Below, piece by piece: positions 1 to 7,428 of a stretch of DNA of 64,000 nt; positions within the stretch are counted from its first letter, which is position 1; every line of letters starts with the position of its first letter. Source of the DNA: Pseudomonas izuensis. Its GTDB lineage: Bacteria > Pseudomonadota > Gammaproteobacteria > Pseudomonadales > Pseudomonadaceae. Location of the stretch: contig NZ_WTFT01000040.1 of NCBI RefSeq assembly GCF_009861505.1, positions 149,176-213,175 on the forward strand, written 5' to 3'. The notes under the pieces were generated by a model, which worked only from the letters and a program-made list of their open reading frames with translations, was not told the origin of the DNA and made no database searches. A program made the translations under genes and the position numbers.

Positions 1-20
1 GCAAGGCTTGCCCGCGATGC
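1..20. repeat. Partial REP arm at window edge
   Basis: The first bases read GCAAGGCTTGCCCGCGAT, one arm of the REP palindrome seen complete at 12108-12175. The rest lies outside the window. It sits just beyond the 3' end of garD. Confidence 0.6.
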
Positions 21-33
21 AGGCGACTCGGTA

Positions 34-1587
34 TCAGGTGATAGGCGCCGGGTTGAACAGGGTGATGTCGTTATGCAGCTTGTGCCGCTCGGCCCAGGTC
101 TGTTTCTTGCCGCTGGCCACGTCCAGGTAGTAGTGGAACAACTCCCAGCCGAGGTCTTCGATAGAAGCGCGTCCGGTGGCGATGCGCCCGGCATCGATGT
201 CGATCAGGTCCGGCCAGCGCTGTGCCAGTTCGGTCCGGGTCGAGACCTTCACCACGGGCGCCATGGCCAGCCCGTAGGGCGTGCCGCGACCGGTGGTGAA
301 CACGTGCAGGTTCATCCCCGCCGCCAGCTGCAACGTCCCGCAGACAAAGTCGCTGGCCGGGGTCGCGCAGAAGATCAGGCCTTTTTCCTTGAATCGCTCG
401 CCAGGGCCGAGCACACCGCTGATCGCGCTGCTACCGGATTTGACGATCGAACCCAGGGACTTCTCGACGATATTCGACAAACCGCCCTTCTTGTTGCCCG
501 GTGTGGTGTTGGCGCTGCGATCCGCTTCGCCCTTGGCCAGGTAACGGTCGTACCAGTCCATTTCCCGGACCAGTTCCTGGGCGACTTCCCTGGTTTGCGC
601 ACGCGAGGTCAGCAGGTAGATCGCATCGCGCACTTCAGTCACTTCGGAAAACATCACCGTCGCGCCAGCACGCAGCAGCAGGTCCGAGGCATAGCCCAGG
701 GCCGGGTTGGCGGTGATCCCGGAAAACGCATCGCTGCCGCCACACTGCATGCCGAGGATCAGCTCGGACGCCGGCACGGTTTCCCGACGGCGTTGATCGA
801 GCTTCTTCAAACGGGTTTCAGCCAGCGCCATGATCTGCTCGATCATTTCGGTAAAACCGTGGCTGGAATCCTGCAGGCGATACAGCCACGGCTCGCTCAA
901 ATCCACCGAGGCATCGTCCTCGTGCATCACCTGTCCGGCCTGCAGTTTCTCGCAACCCAGGCTGATAACCAACGCCTCACCACCCAGGTTCGGGTTGCGC
1001 GCCAGGTTGCGCACGGTGCGGATCGGGATATAGGCGTCGGTGGCGGTAATCGCCACGCCACAACCGTAACTATGGGTCAGCGCCACCACGTCATCGACGT
1101 GCGGGTACTTGGGCAGCAACTCGTCCTTGATGCGCTTGACCGCGTGATCCAGCACGCCGGTCACGCATTGCACAGTGGTGGTGATGCCCAGAATATTGCG
1201 CGTACCAACGGTACCGTCGGCGTTGCGATACCCCTCGAAGGTGTAGCCTTCCAGCGGTGCTTGCGCGGCGGGCACTTCGGTGGACAGCGGCAGGCTGTCC
1301 AGCGGTGGCGCGGTCGGCATGCGCAGTTGATCTTCCTTGACCCAGCTACCGCGTGGAATCGGCTGCAAGGCGTAGCCAATGGTCTGGCCGTAACGAATCA
1401 CCTGGCCACCCTCGGGAATGTCCTCCAGGGTGATCTTGTGGCTCTGTGGCACGAAGTCCAGGGTAACCAGGCCATCCGAAAACTCGGTGCCGGCCGGTAC
1501 GCCCTGATCGTTGACCACGATCACTACGTTGTCCCGCTCGTGCAGGCGGATGTAGCGCGGCGAGTCGGAATGTTCAATCAACTGCAT
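34..1587 (-). CDS. garD: Galactarate dehydratase (UxaA/GarD family)
   Basis: A 517-residue protein, close to the 523 residues I recall for E. coli GarD. It dehydrates D-galactarate to 5-dehydro-4-deoxy-D-glucarate in the cytoplasm. Residues about 10-90 form an SAF-type domain. The catalytic UxaA region follows, with GTRNILGI, HSYGCGV, LGCEKLQ and the Cys/Gly-rich GMQCGGSDAFSG stretch typical of the family. The start is supported by a GAGGAG ribosome-binding site. It is the last gene of the minus-strand run kdgD, semialdehyde dehydrogenase, transporter, garD, only 11 bases after the transporter, so the product feeds KdgD directly. Altronate dehydratase is the main alternative; the full-length SAF-UxaA arrangement and the kdgD neighbour favour galactarate. 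Confidence 0.9.
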   Translation of the reverse strand: MQLIEHSDSPRYIRLHERDNVVIVVNDQGVPAGTEFSDGLVTLDFVPQSHKITLEDIPEGGQVIRYGQTIGYALQPIPRGSWVKEDQLRMPTAPPLDSLPLSTEVPAAQAPLEGYTFEGYRNADGTVGTRNILGITTTVQCVTGVLDHAVKRIKDELLPKYPHVDDVVALTHSYGCGVAITATDAYIPIRTVRNLARNPNLGGEALVISLGCEKLQAGQVMHEDDASVDLSEPWLYRLQDSSHGFTEMIEQIMALAETRLKKLDQRRRETVPASELILGMQCGGSDAFSGITANPALGYASDLLLRAGATVMFSEVTEVRDAIYLLTSRAQTREVAQELVREMDWYDRYLAKGEADRSANTTPGNKKGGLSNIVEKSLGSIVKSGSSAISGVLGPGERFKEKGLIFCATPASDFVCGTLQLAAGMNLHVFTTGRGTPYGLAMAPVVKVSTRTELAQRWPDLIDIDAGRIATGRASIEDLGWELFHYYLDVASGKKQTWAERHKLHNDITLFNPAPIT

Positions 1588-1598
1588 GACGCCGCTCC

Positions 1599-2969
1599 TC
1601 AGGAATGCGCTTGAGACAATTTGTTGTTGGTTTCAGGGCCGCTCACTGGTGGCTCCTTGAGTACTACACGCTTGATCGGACCGACGATCACCAGATAGCT
1701 GAACACCGCGACCAGCGCGTTGCAACCGACAAACACCAGCGCCCATTTGAACGAACCGGTGCTGCTGATGATGTAACCGATAACGATCGGGGTGGTGATC
1801 GAGGCGAGGTTGCCGAACATGTTGAAAAGTCCACCGCTCAAACCGGCGATCTGTTTCGGCGATGTGTCGGATACCACGGCCCAGCCCAGTGCGCCCACGC
1901 CTTTGCCGAAGAACGCCAGGGCCATGAAGCCCACGACCATCCATTCGATATCGACGTAGTTACAGGCCACGATGCTGCTGGAAACCAGCAGGCCGGCAAT
2001 GATCGGCGCCTTGCGGGCAAAGGTCAGGGAATGGCCCTTGCGCAGCAGGTAATCGGAAATCACTCCGCCGAGCACGCCACCGATAAAGCCGCAGATCGCC
2101 GGCAACGAGGCAATGAAACCGGCCTTGAGGATGGTCATGCCACGCTCCTGCACCAGGTACACCGGGAACCAGGTCAGGAAGAAGTAAGTAATGCCGTTGA
2201 TGCAGTACTGGCCCAGGTACACACCGAGCATCATGCGGTTGGTCAGCAGTTGGCGGATGTAGTCCCATTTCGGACCGTCGACCTTTTTGCCTTTGCCCTT
2301 GTCCTGATCCATGTCGACCATACCGCCGTTGTCGGCGATGTGCTTGAACTCGGCGTCATTGATCATCGGGTGCTGGCGCGGGCTGTGGATAACCTTGAGC
2401 CAGATCCCCGAGAAGATCATGCCGATCACGCCCATGACAATAAACACGTGCTGCCAGCCGAAGCTGTAGACGATCCAGCCCATCAGTGGCGCGAACAACA
2501 CGGTGGCAAAGTATTGCGCCGAGTTGAAGATCGCCGAAGCCGTACCGCGTTCAGCGGTCGGGAACCAGGCCGCCACAATCCGTGCGTTACCGGGGAAGGA
2601 TGGCGCTTCGGCCAGGCCCACCAAAAAGCGCAGCATGAACAGCGCCACCACTGCCGTGGACATACCGAACTCACCGACATATCCCTGCAACACGGTGAAC
2701 AGCGACCAGGTGAAGATGCTCAATGCATAGATCTTTTTCGAACCGAAACGGTCCAGCAGCCAGCCACCGGGAATTTGTCCGGCCACGTAGGCCCAACCGA
2801 ATGCCGAGAAGATATAGCCGAGGGTGACCGCGTCAATGCCGAGATCTTTTTGCAGGCTGGAACCGGCGATCGCGATGGTCGCCCGGTCGGCATAGTTGAT
2901 CGTGGTCACCAGAAACAGCATGAGCAGGATCAAATAGCGGACGTGAGTCGGCTTCTGGGTCGATTGCAT
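1599..2969 (-). CDS. gudP: MFS transporter for galactarate/glucarate
   Basis: A 456-residue inner-membrane permease of the anion:cation symporter (phthalate permease-like) branch of the major facilitator superfamily, with about twelve hydrophobic segments. Recognisable features are NYADRATIAIAG in helix 1, the motif-A-like loop DRFGSKK, and the stretch EAPSFPGNARIVAAWFP typical of the GudP/GarP/ExuT group. A hydrophilic Lys-rich loop lies near residues 210-235. It probably imports galactarate and/or glucarate by proton symport for the adjacent garD and kdgD products. A REPIN lies in the 194-base gap from the preceding dehydrogenase gene. Substrate choice is inferred from context; a related hexuronate permease cannot be excluded. 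Confidence 0.83.
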   Translation of the reverse strand: MQSTQKPTHVRYLILLMLFLVTTINYADRATIAIAGSSLQKDLGIDAVTLGYIFSAFGWAYVAGQIPGGWLLDRFGSKKIYALSIFTWSLFTVLQGYVGEFGMSTAVVALFMLRFLVGLAEAPSFPGNARIVAAWFPTAERGTASAIFNSAQYFATVLFAPLMGWIVYSFGWQHVFIVMGVIGMIFSGIWLKVIHSPRQHPMINDAEFKHIADNGGMVDMDQDKGKGKKVDGPKWDYIRQLLTNRMMLGVYLGQYCINGITYFFLTWFPVYLVQERGMTILKAGFIASLPAICGFIGGVLGGVISDYLLRKGHSLTFARKAPIIAGLLVSSSIVACNYVDIEWMVVGFMALAFFGKGVGALGWAVVSDTSPKQIAGLSGGLFNMFGNLASITTPIVIGYIISSTGSFKWALVFVGCNALVAVFSYLVIVGPIKRVVLKEPPVSGPETNNKLSQAHS

Positions 2970-3023
2970 GTAGATGTACTCCCACTGATTATTTTTATGC
3001 GGGGTGAATCTTTTGCGCCCTTA

Positions 3024-3125
3024 CTGTAGGAGCGAGCCTGCTCGCGATGGTCGTCAACGATGACGCTGGACATCAGGCTGAACTTCGCGACCTCGAGACC
3101 ATCGCGAGCAGGCTCGCTCCTACAG
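3024..3125. repeat. REPIN inside the sugar-acid operon
   Basis: Two REP arms in inverted orientation, GTAGGAGCGAGCCTGCTCGCGATGG and its complement, are separated by about 50 bases. The element lies between the semialdehyde dehydrogenase and transporter genes and can fold into one long hairpin in the operon mRNA. Confidence 0.9.
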
Positions 3126-3163
3126 GGGGCGCGGTATCGTTGCCGATACCGCGGTGCTTCTTG

Positions 3164-4603
3164 TTACGAGCCGATGTAGCTGGTTTTCACGACCGTGTAG
3201 AACTCTTGCGCATAGCGGCCTTGCTCACGTGATCCATAGGATGAGCCCTTACGCCCACCGAACGGAACGTGGTAATCCACGCCGGCTGTCGGCAGGTTGA
3301 CCATCACCATCCCGGCCTGGGAGTGGCGCTTGAAGTGGTTGGCGTACTTCAGGGACGTGGTGGCAATGCCCGCCGACAGGCCGAACTCGGTGTCATTGGC
3401 CATGGCCAGCGCAGCGTCGTAATCGGCCACGCGGACAATGTTGGCGACCGGACCGAAGATCTCTTCGCGACTGATGCGCATCGACGCTTCGCTGTCGGCA
3501 AACAGGGTTGGCGCGAGGAAGTAACCCTCGGTGTCACAGGTCACCAGGCCGCCGCCACTCACCAGGCGCGCACCTTCGGATTGTCCGATGTCGATGTACT
3601 TCATGTCCTGTTCAAGCTGCGCCTGGGAGACCACCGGACCGATGTCGGTGCCCGACTTCAACGCGTGACCGACCTTGATCGACTTCATGCGCTCGGCCAT
3701 GGCTTCGACGAACTTGTCGTGAATCCCGGCGGTGACGATCAGGCGGCTGGAGGCCGTGCAACGCTGGCCGGTGGAGTAGAACGCGCTCTGTACCGACAGC
3801 TCGACCGCTTGCTTAAGGTCGGCGTCGTCGAGAATGATCTGCGGATTCTTGCCGCCCATTTCCAGCTGAACCTTGGCCTGGCGCGAAACGCAGCTGACCG
3901 CGATCTGACGACCCACACCAACGGAACCGGTGAAGCTGATGCCATCGACTTTCGGGCTGTTGACCAGCGCTTCGCCAACCACGCGACCGCTGCCCATCAC
4001 CAGGTTGAACACACCCGCCGGGAAGCCGGCGCGGGAAATGATGTCTGCCAGCGCCCAGGCGCAACCCGGCACCAGATCCGCAGGCTTGAGCACCACGCAG
4101 TTACCGTAGGCCAGGGCCGGGGCGATTTTCCACGACGGGATGGCAATCGGGAAGTTCCACGGGGTGATCAGACCGACCACGCCCAAGGCTTCGCGAGTGA
4201 CTTCAACGTTGACGCCCGGACGCACCGACGGCACATAGTCACCGGACAGGCGCAGGCATTCGCCGGCGAAGAACTTGAAGATGTTACCGGCGCGGGTCAC
4301 TTCGCCGATGGCTTCGGGCAGGGTCTTGCCCTCTTCCCGAGCCAGCAAGGTACCGAGCTCTTCACGGCGAGCGAGGATTTCAGTGCCGACTTTATCCAGG
4401 GAATCGTGACGCGCCTGGATACCGGACGTGGACCATGCCGGGAACGCGGCACGGGCGGCGTCGATGGCAGCGTTGACCTGGGCCAGGTCAGCCTTGGCGT
4501 AGTCGCCGATGGTGTCGCTCAGTTCCGACGGGTTGATGTTGGCCGAGTAATCGGCACCGGCGACCCATTCACCGTTGATGTAGTTGTCATAGCGCTTTGT
4601 CAC
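3164..4603 (-). CDS. Alpha-ketoglutarate semialdehyde dehydrogenase
   Basis: A 479-residue NAD(P)-dependent aldehyde dehydrogenase. It should oxidise 2,5-dioxopentanoate (alpha-ketoglutarate semialdehyde), the product of KdgD, to 2-oxoglutarate. Family residues are visible: the oxyanion-hole Asn150 in TPWN, the general base Glu248 in KVQLEMGGKNP, and catalytic Cys282 in GQRCTASS, preceded by the FTGS cofactor motif. The length matches the class. It is co-oriented between kdgD and the sugar-acid transporter, which supports this substrate over succinate semialdehyde or other aldehydes; sequence alone cannot separate these enzymes firmly. A terminator-like hairpin lies just upstream, in the gap after kdgD. 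Confidence 0.85.
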   Translation of the reverse strand: MTKRYDNYINGEWVAGADYSANINPSELSDTIGDYAKADLAQVNAAIDAARAAFPAWSTSGIQARHDSLDKVGTEILARREELGTLLAREEGKTLPEAIGEVTRAGNIFKFFAGECLRLSGDYVPSVRPGVNVEVTREALGVVGLITPWNFPIAIPSWKIAPALAYGNCVVLKPADLVPGCAWALADIISRAGFPAGVFNLVMGSGRVVGEALVNSPKVDGISFTGSVGVGRQIAVSCVSRQAKVQLEMGGKNPQIILDDADLKQAVELSVQSAFYSTGQRCTASSRLIVTAGIHDKFVEAMAERMKSIKVGHALKSGTDIGPVVSQAQLEQDMKYIDIGQSEGARLVSGGGLVTCDTEGYFLAPTLFADSEASMRISREEIFGPVANIVRVADYDAALAMANDTEFGLSAGIATTSLKYANHFKRHSQAGMVMVNLPTAGVDYHVPFGGRKGSSYGSREQGRYAQEFYTVVKTSYIGS

Positions 4604-4621
4604 GGGATGTACTCCTCACGC

Positions 4622-4647
4622 AAAAAGCCGCTGACTGCTCAGCGGCT
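4622..4647 (-). terminator. Terminator-like hairpin between kdgD and the dehydrogenase gene
   Basis: A 9-bp perfect stem (AGCCGCTGA/TCAGCGGCT) with a 4-base loop is followed on the minus strand by a run of five T. It lies 16 bases after the kdgD stop and before the downstream gene, so it probably causes partial termination and favours kdgD expression. Confidence 0.65.
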
Positions 4648-4663
4648 CTGGTTATGTCGGGTT

Positions 4664-5575
4664 TTACTGCGCGCCCTGCTTGTCGATCAGCGCAGCGAGC
4701 ATTTCGTACTCTTCGGCGGTCAGGTCGGTCAGTGGCGCACGCACCGGGCCTGCGTCATAGCCGGCGATTTTGGCCCCGGCCTTGACGATGCTCACGGCAT
4801 AGCCGGCCTTGCGGTTACGGATGTCCAGGTACGGCAGGAAGAAGTCGTCGATGATCTTGCCGACGGTGGCGTGATCTTCGCGGGCGATGGCGTGATAGAA
4901 GTCCATCGCGGTTTTCGGGATGAAGTTGAACACCGCCGAGGAGTAGACCGGCACGCCCAGCGCCTTGTAGGCCGCGGCGTAGACTTCGGCGGTCGGCAAG
5001 CCGCCCAGGTAGCTGAAGCGATCACCGAGGCGGCGACGGATCGACACCATCAACTCGATATCGCCCAGGCCATCCTTGTAACCGATCAGGTTCGGGCAGC
5101 GCTCGGCCAGGCGCTCCAGCAAAGGCGCGGTCAGGCGGCAGACGTTACGGTTGTAAACCACAACGCCGATGCTGACCGATTTGCACACGGCTTCAACGTG
5201 GGCGGCAACGCCGTCCTGGCTGGCTTCGGTCAAGTAGTGCGGCAGCAGCAACAGGCCTTTGGCGCCCAGACGCTCGGCTTCCTGAGCGTATTCGATGGCT
5301 TGACGGGTCGAACCGCCAACACCGGCCAGAATCGGCACGCTGGTCGCGCAGGTGTCGACGGCCGTCTTGATGATTTCCGAGTATTCGCTGGCCGCCAGAG
5401 AGAAGAACTCACCGGTACCCCCCGCGGCGAACAGCGCCGACGCGCCGTATGGGGCCAGCCATTCAAGACGCTTGATGTAGCCAGCGCGATTGAAATCGCC
5501 CTGGGCATTGAAATCGGTCACCGGGAAAGACAGCAGACCGGAGGAAAGGATGGACTTCAGTTCTTGTGGATTCAT
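4664..5575 (-). CDS. kdgD: 5-dehydro-4-deoxyglucarate dehydratase
   Basis: A 303-residue member of the dihydrodipicolinate synthase/N-acetylneuraminate lyase family. It decarboxylates and dehydrates 5-dehydro-4-deoxyglucarate to alpha-ketoglutarate semialdehyde. Visible motifs are GGTGE at 52-56, the tyrosine of VVYNRNV (Tyr141), and the Schiff-base lysine Lys167 in IGYKDG. It is the first gene of the sugar-acid operon. A sigma70-like promoter and an 8-bp inverted repeat lie 69-96 bases upstream of its ATG. The neighbouring semialdehyde dehydrogenase and galactarate dehydratase complete the non-phosphorylative pathway to 2-oxoglutarate and make the assignment firm. Confidence 0.92.
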   Translation of the reverse strand: MNPQELKSILSSGLLSFPVTDFNAQGDFNRAGYIKRLEWLAPYGASALFAAGGTGEFFSLAASEYSEIIKTAVDTCATSVPILAGVGGSTRQAIEYAQEAERLGAKGLLLLPHYLTEASQDGVAAHVEAVCKSVSIGVVVYNRNVCRLTAPLLERLAERCPNLIGYKDGLGDIELMVSIRRRLGDRFSYLGGLPTAEVYAAAYKALGVPVYSSAVFNFIPKTAMDFYHAIAREDHATVGKIIDDFFLPYLDIRNRKAGYAVSIVKAGAKIAGYDAGPVRAPLTDLTAEEYEMLAALIDKQGAQ

Positions 5576-5631
5576 TATTCGAACACCCTGGGTTGCGACG
5601 TTTGTGTGAGAAGACTGTTCAGCCTGCGCCG

Positions 5632-5655
5632 AAGTTGTAGGTCATCGTACAACTT
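5632..5655. promoter_or_regulatory. Inverted-repeat operator over the kdgD promoter
   Basis: The arms AAGTTGTA (5632-5639) and TACAACTT (5648-5655) are perfect inverted repeats around an 8-base spacer. A third TACAAC occurs at 5660-5665. The repeat overlaps the -10 element of the kdgD promoter. TTGTnnnnACAA-like palindromes suit FadR-type GntR repressors such as the one at 7429-8178; that link is inference. Confidence 0.6.
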
Positions 5656-5671
5656 AAAATACAACCGTCAA
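5644..5671 (-). promoter_or_regulatory. Sigma70-like promoter of the kdgD operon
   Basis: On the minus strand, TTGACG (5666-5671) is separated by 16 bases from TACGAT (5644-5649). It points toward kdgD, about 70 bases upstream of the ATG. Confidence 0.6.
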
Positions 5672-5718
5672 CTGCATTTCATCGTTAGTCGCCATTTTTG
5701 CTTCGGAAAAACATTTCC

Positions 5719-5746
5719 TTGACGTAGGAAGTTTCTGATCTATGAT
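5719..5746 (+). promoter_or_regulatory. Sigma70-like promoter of the phospholipase unit
   Basis: TTGACG (5719-5724), a 16-base spacer and TATGAT (5741-5746) form a strong consensus promoter pointing at the phospholipase C-like gene. The LexA-type box begins 6 bases after the -10 element. Confidence 0.75.
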
Positions 5747-5752
5747 CCAGAT

Positions 5753-5772
5753 AACTGTATATACATACAGTT
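5753..5772. promoter_or_regulatory. LexA (SOS) box upstream of the phospholipase C-like gene
   Basis: AACTGTATATACATACAGTT contains CTG-N10-CAG with an all A/T-plus-C core and matches the gamma-proteobacterial LexA consensus (TACTGTATATATATACAGTA) closely. The 20-mer is palindromic apart from one central mismatch pair. It covers the probable transcription start, a classic position for LexA repression, and lies 39 bases upstream of the ATG at 5812. Confidence 0.8.
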
Positions 5773-5811
5773 AAATATAAAGCGTACCGACGACATATCA
5801 AGGAGATAGAA

Positions 5812-7113
5812 ATGTCAGGTCTACACACACAACCGCAGGAAAAATCCAGGCAGATCCTTGCCACGCTGGATGATCTTTTTACCGAGCAGGGTATTGCCAT
5901 CACCGGTAACGACTCGTTGGTTCTGCGTATTGGCGAGCATCACACTCACCCGGCCCAGCCCTCCGCCTCCGCGCCTGGAAAAGCCCTGAAAAGCAAGCCG
6001 CAGTTGAGGTTCGAGGGCGGTGAGCACACCGCCATCGGCGACAACACCCTGCTGCGTTTCGTCAAGGATGCGCCTGCCATCCCGGCTTCGCAGGTCGAGC
6101 TGCATCTACCCAATGGCCTGGCGCTGAAGTATGGCCAGGTGGTTGCGCTGGGAGGTGATTTCTACGGAATTCCCGATCAGCCGATCAGCGAAGGCACGAC
6201 CGCCGCCGATCGAATCCAGCGCTTCGCCACCGCCTTCAATTCCCTCGCGGTACTGCCCGCTGCCAATGCCGAGGCGAAACAAATCCTCGCGGTCATGCAG
6301 AGGGAAATCGCCGCCGTTAATCAGGCGATCCGGGATGGAAAACAGGCCCATGAGGCTTACGACTCGCTGGGAGATACGTTGTCGGAAGAGTGGAACAAGA
6401 TCACCGGTGGCGGCAGTTTCGTCTCGGCCTTGTTCCCGCTTGGCCGTTATCTGAAACTGGCGGCCAACAACAGCGATCATTTTGCCGAAGGGGCACTGGC
6501 CGCCTACGTCGCCGGGCATACGGCGGCATTGCAGCAAGCGCTGCTGGCAAAAAACAGCGGCGATGAGCGCTTGCTGGAGTTGGCCTACGCGATGAACGCG
6601 TTTGCCGACCATTACCTGACTGACCTGTTCTCCGCCGGCCATTTGCGCGTGCCGCGCAAACAGTTGGCAGCGTTGGTCACGCCCAGCGACCTGGGCTCGT
6701 TGATTACCCGCTTCATGCACGACGAAGACAGCAAGTTCGGCCTCAACGTGCGCAACGGTGATGGCGACCAATGGCGCGCCTACGGCGACAAGCGTTACTT
6801 CGACGCGATCGACAATGCTAACCGGGCGCAGGTCAATCAAGCGGTTCAGGTTTCTGCGGACGAGATCTTTGCGACGTATTTGAGTGGCATTACTCCGTCG
6901 CCGGGCAGCTTTTCTGCGTTGAAAAAGCTCCCCGACCTGCAAGCGGCACTCAACCCGACGGGCAATATCTCGCCGCTGTTCAAGGTCGATGGCAACAAGG
7001 TGCTGCGACGCAAGGATGTGAACAATCTGAACGACACCGCCACCATCGATGACTGGTGGGGCTGGAGCACCTACCTGCTGCTCAAAGACTACAACCCCAC
7101 TGGCAATGTCTGA
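5812..7113 (+). CDS. Zinc-dependent phospholipase C-like protein, probably SOS-regulated
   Basis: A 433-residue protein with no signal peptide or membrane segment. Residues 260-283 (AMNAFADH...SAGHLRVPRK) contain His267-x3-Asp271-x5-His277, the same spacing as the zinc ligands His118-Asp122-His128 of Bacillus cereus phospholipase C. Other candidate ligands are Asp116 (GGDFYG), His223, His236 (AGHTAAL) and His303 (FMHDEDSKFG). The central block resembles pseudomonad phosphatidylcholine-hydrolysing phospholipase C (PlcB-like) as I remember it. The start has AAGGAG 6 bases upstream. The promoter carries a LexA box, so expression on DNA damage is predicted. A 62-residue gene follows after 14 bases. 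The substrate is unproven; a phosphatase/P1-nuclease-like hydrolase is the alternative. Confidence 0.72.
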   Translation: MSGLHTQPQEKSRQILATLDDLFTEQGIAITGNDSLVLRIGEHHTHPAQPSASAPGKALKSKPQLRFEGGEHTAIGDNTLLRFVKDAPAIPASQVELHLPNGLALKYGQVVALGGDFYGIPDQPISEGTTAADRIQRFATAFNSLAVLPAANAEAKQILAVMQREIAAVNQAIRDGKQAHEAYDSLGDTLSEEWNKITGGGSFVSALFPLGRYLKLAANNSDHFAEGALAAYVAGHTAALQQALLAKNSGDERLLELAYAMNAFADHYLTDLFSAGHLRVPRKQLAALVTPSDLGSLITRFMHDEDSKFGLNVRNGDGDQWRAYGDKRYFDAIDNANRAQVNQAVQVSADEIFATYLSGITPSPGSFSALKKLPDLQAALNPTGNISPLFKVDGNKVLRRKDVNNLNDTATIDDWWGWSTYLLLKDYNPTGNV

Positions 7114-7127
7114 TCAGGAGATCAAGG

Positions 7128-7316
7128 ATGAAGATCAAATTGAAACTGCAACTGGCCTCTGGCCAATCGTTGGAAGGTGCGCCGCTGGAGCTGCTGTCCG
7201 AGGGTGTCGCCATTGCCCGGGCGATCGTGGATAAGCATGGGCAGGTGGCGTTCGATGCCAAGCCTGAAGGCACAATGGCAGTGCGAGTGGATCGTTCGAT
7301 TCTGCGCACTGGCTGA
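7128..7316 (+). CDS. Small protein in operon with the phospholipase C-like gene
   Basis: A 62-residue protein beginning MKIKLKLQL, not recognised. The start is supported by CAGGAG 7 bases upstream, and it begins 14 bases after the phospholipase stop, so the two are probably co-transcribed under the same promoter and LexA box. Composition is mixed, with alternating hydrophobic residues suggesting beta-strands (IKLKLQL, GTMAVRVDRS). There is no signal peptide, cysteine or membrane segment. It could be a partner, chaperone or inhibitor of the hydrolase; nothing in the sequence decides this. Confidence 0.6.
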   Translation: MKIKLKLQLASGQSLEGAPLELLSEGVAIARAIVDKHGQVAFDAKPEGTMAVRVDRSILRTG

Positions 7317-7341
7317 GCGTTTTACACAAGGCTATAGGCCC

Positions 7342-7400
7342 CATCGCGAGCAGGCTCGCTCCCACTTTGGATCACTGTGGGGGCGAGCCTGCTCGCGAAG
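7342..7400. repeat. REP pair, inverted arrangement
   Basis: The arms CGCGAGCAGGCTCGCTCCCAC and its complement lie 11 bases apart, with the REP heads outward, opposite to most REPINs in this window. It separates the convergent phospholipase unit and GntR regulator gene and may act as a bidirectional 3' end. Confidence 0.85.
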
Positions 7401-7428
7401 GTAAAATATCATCTCATCCCGAAACGCC

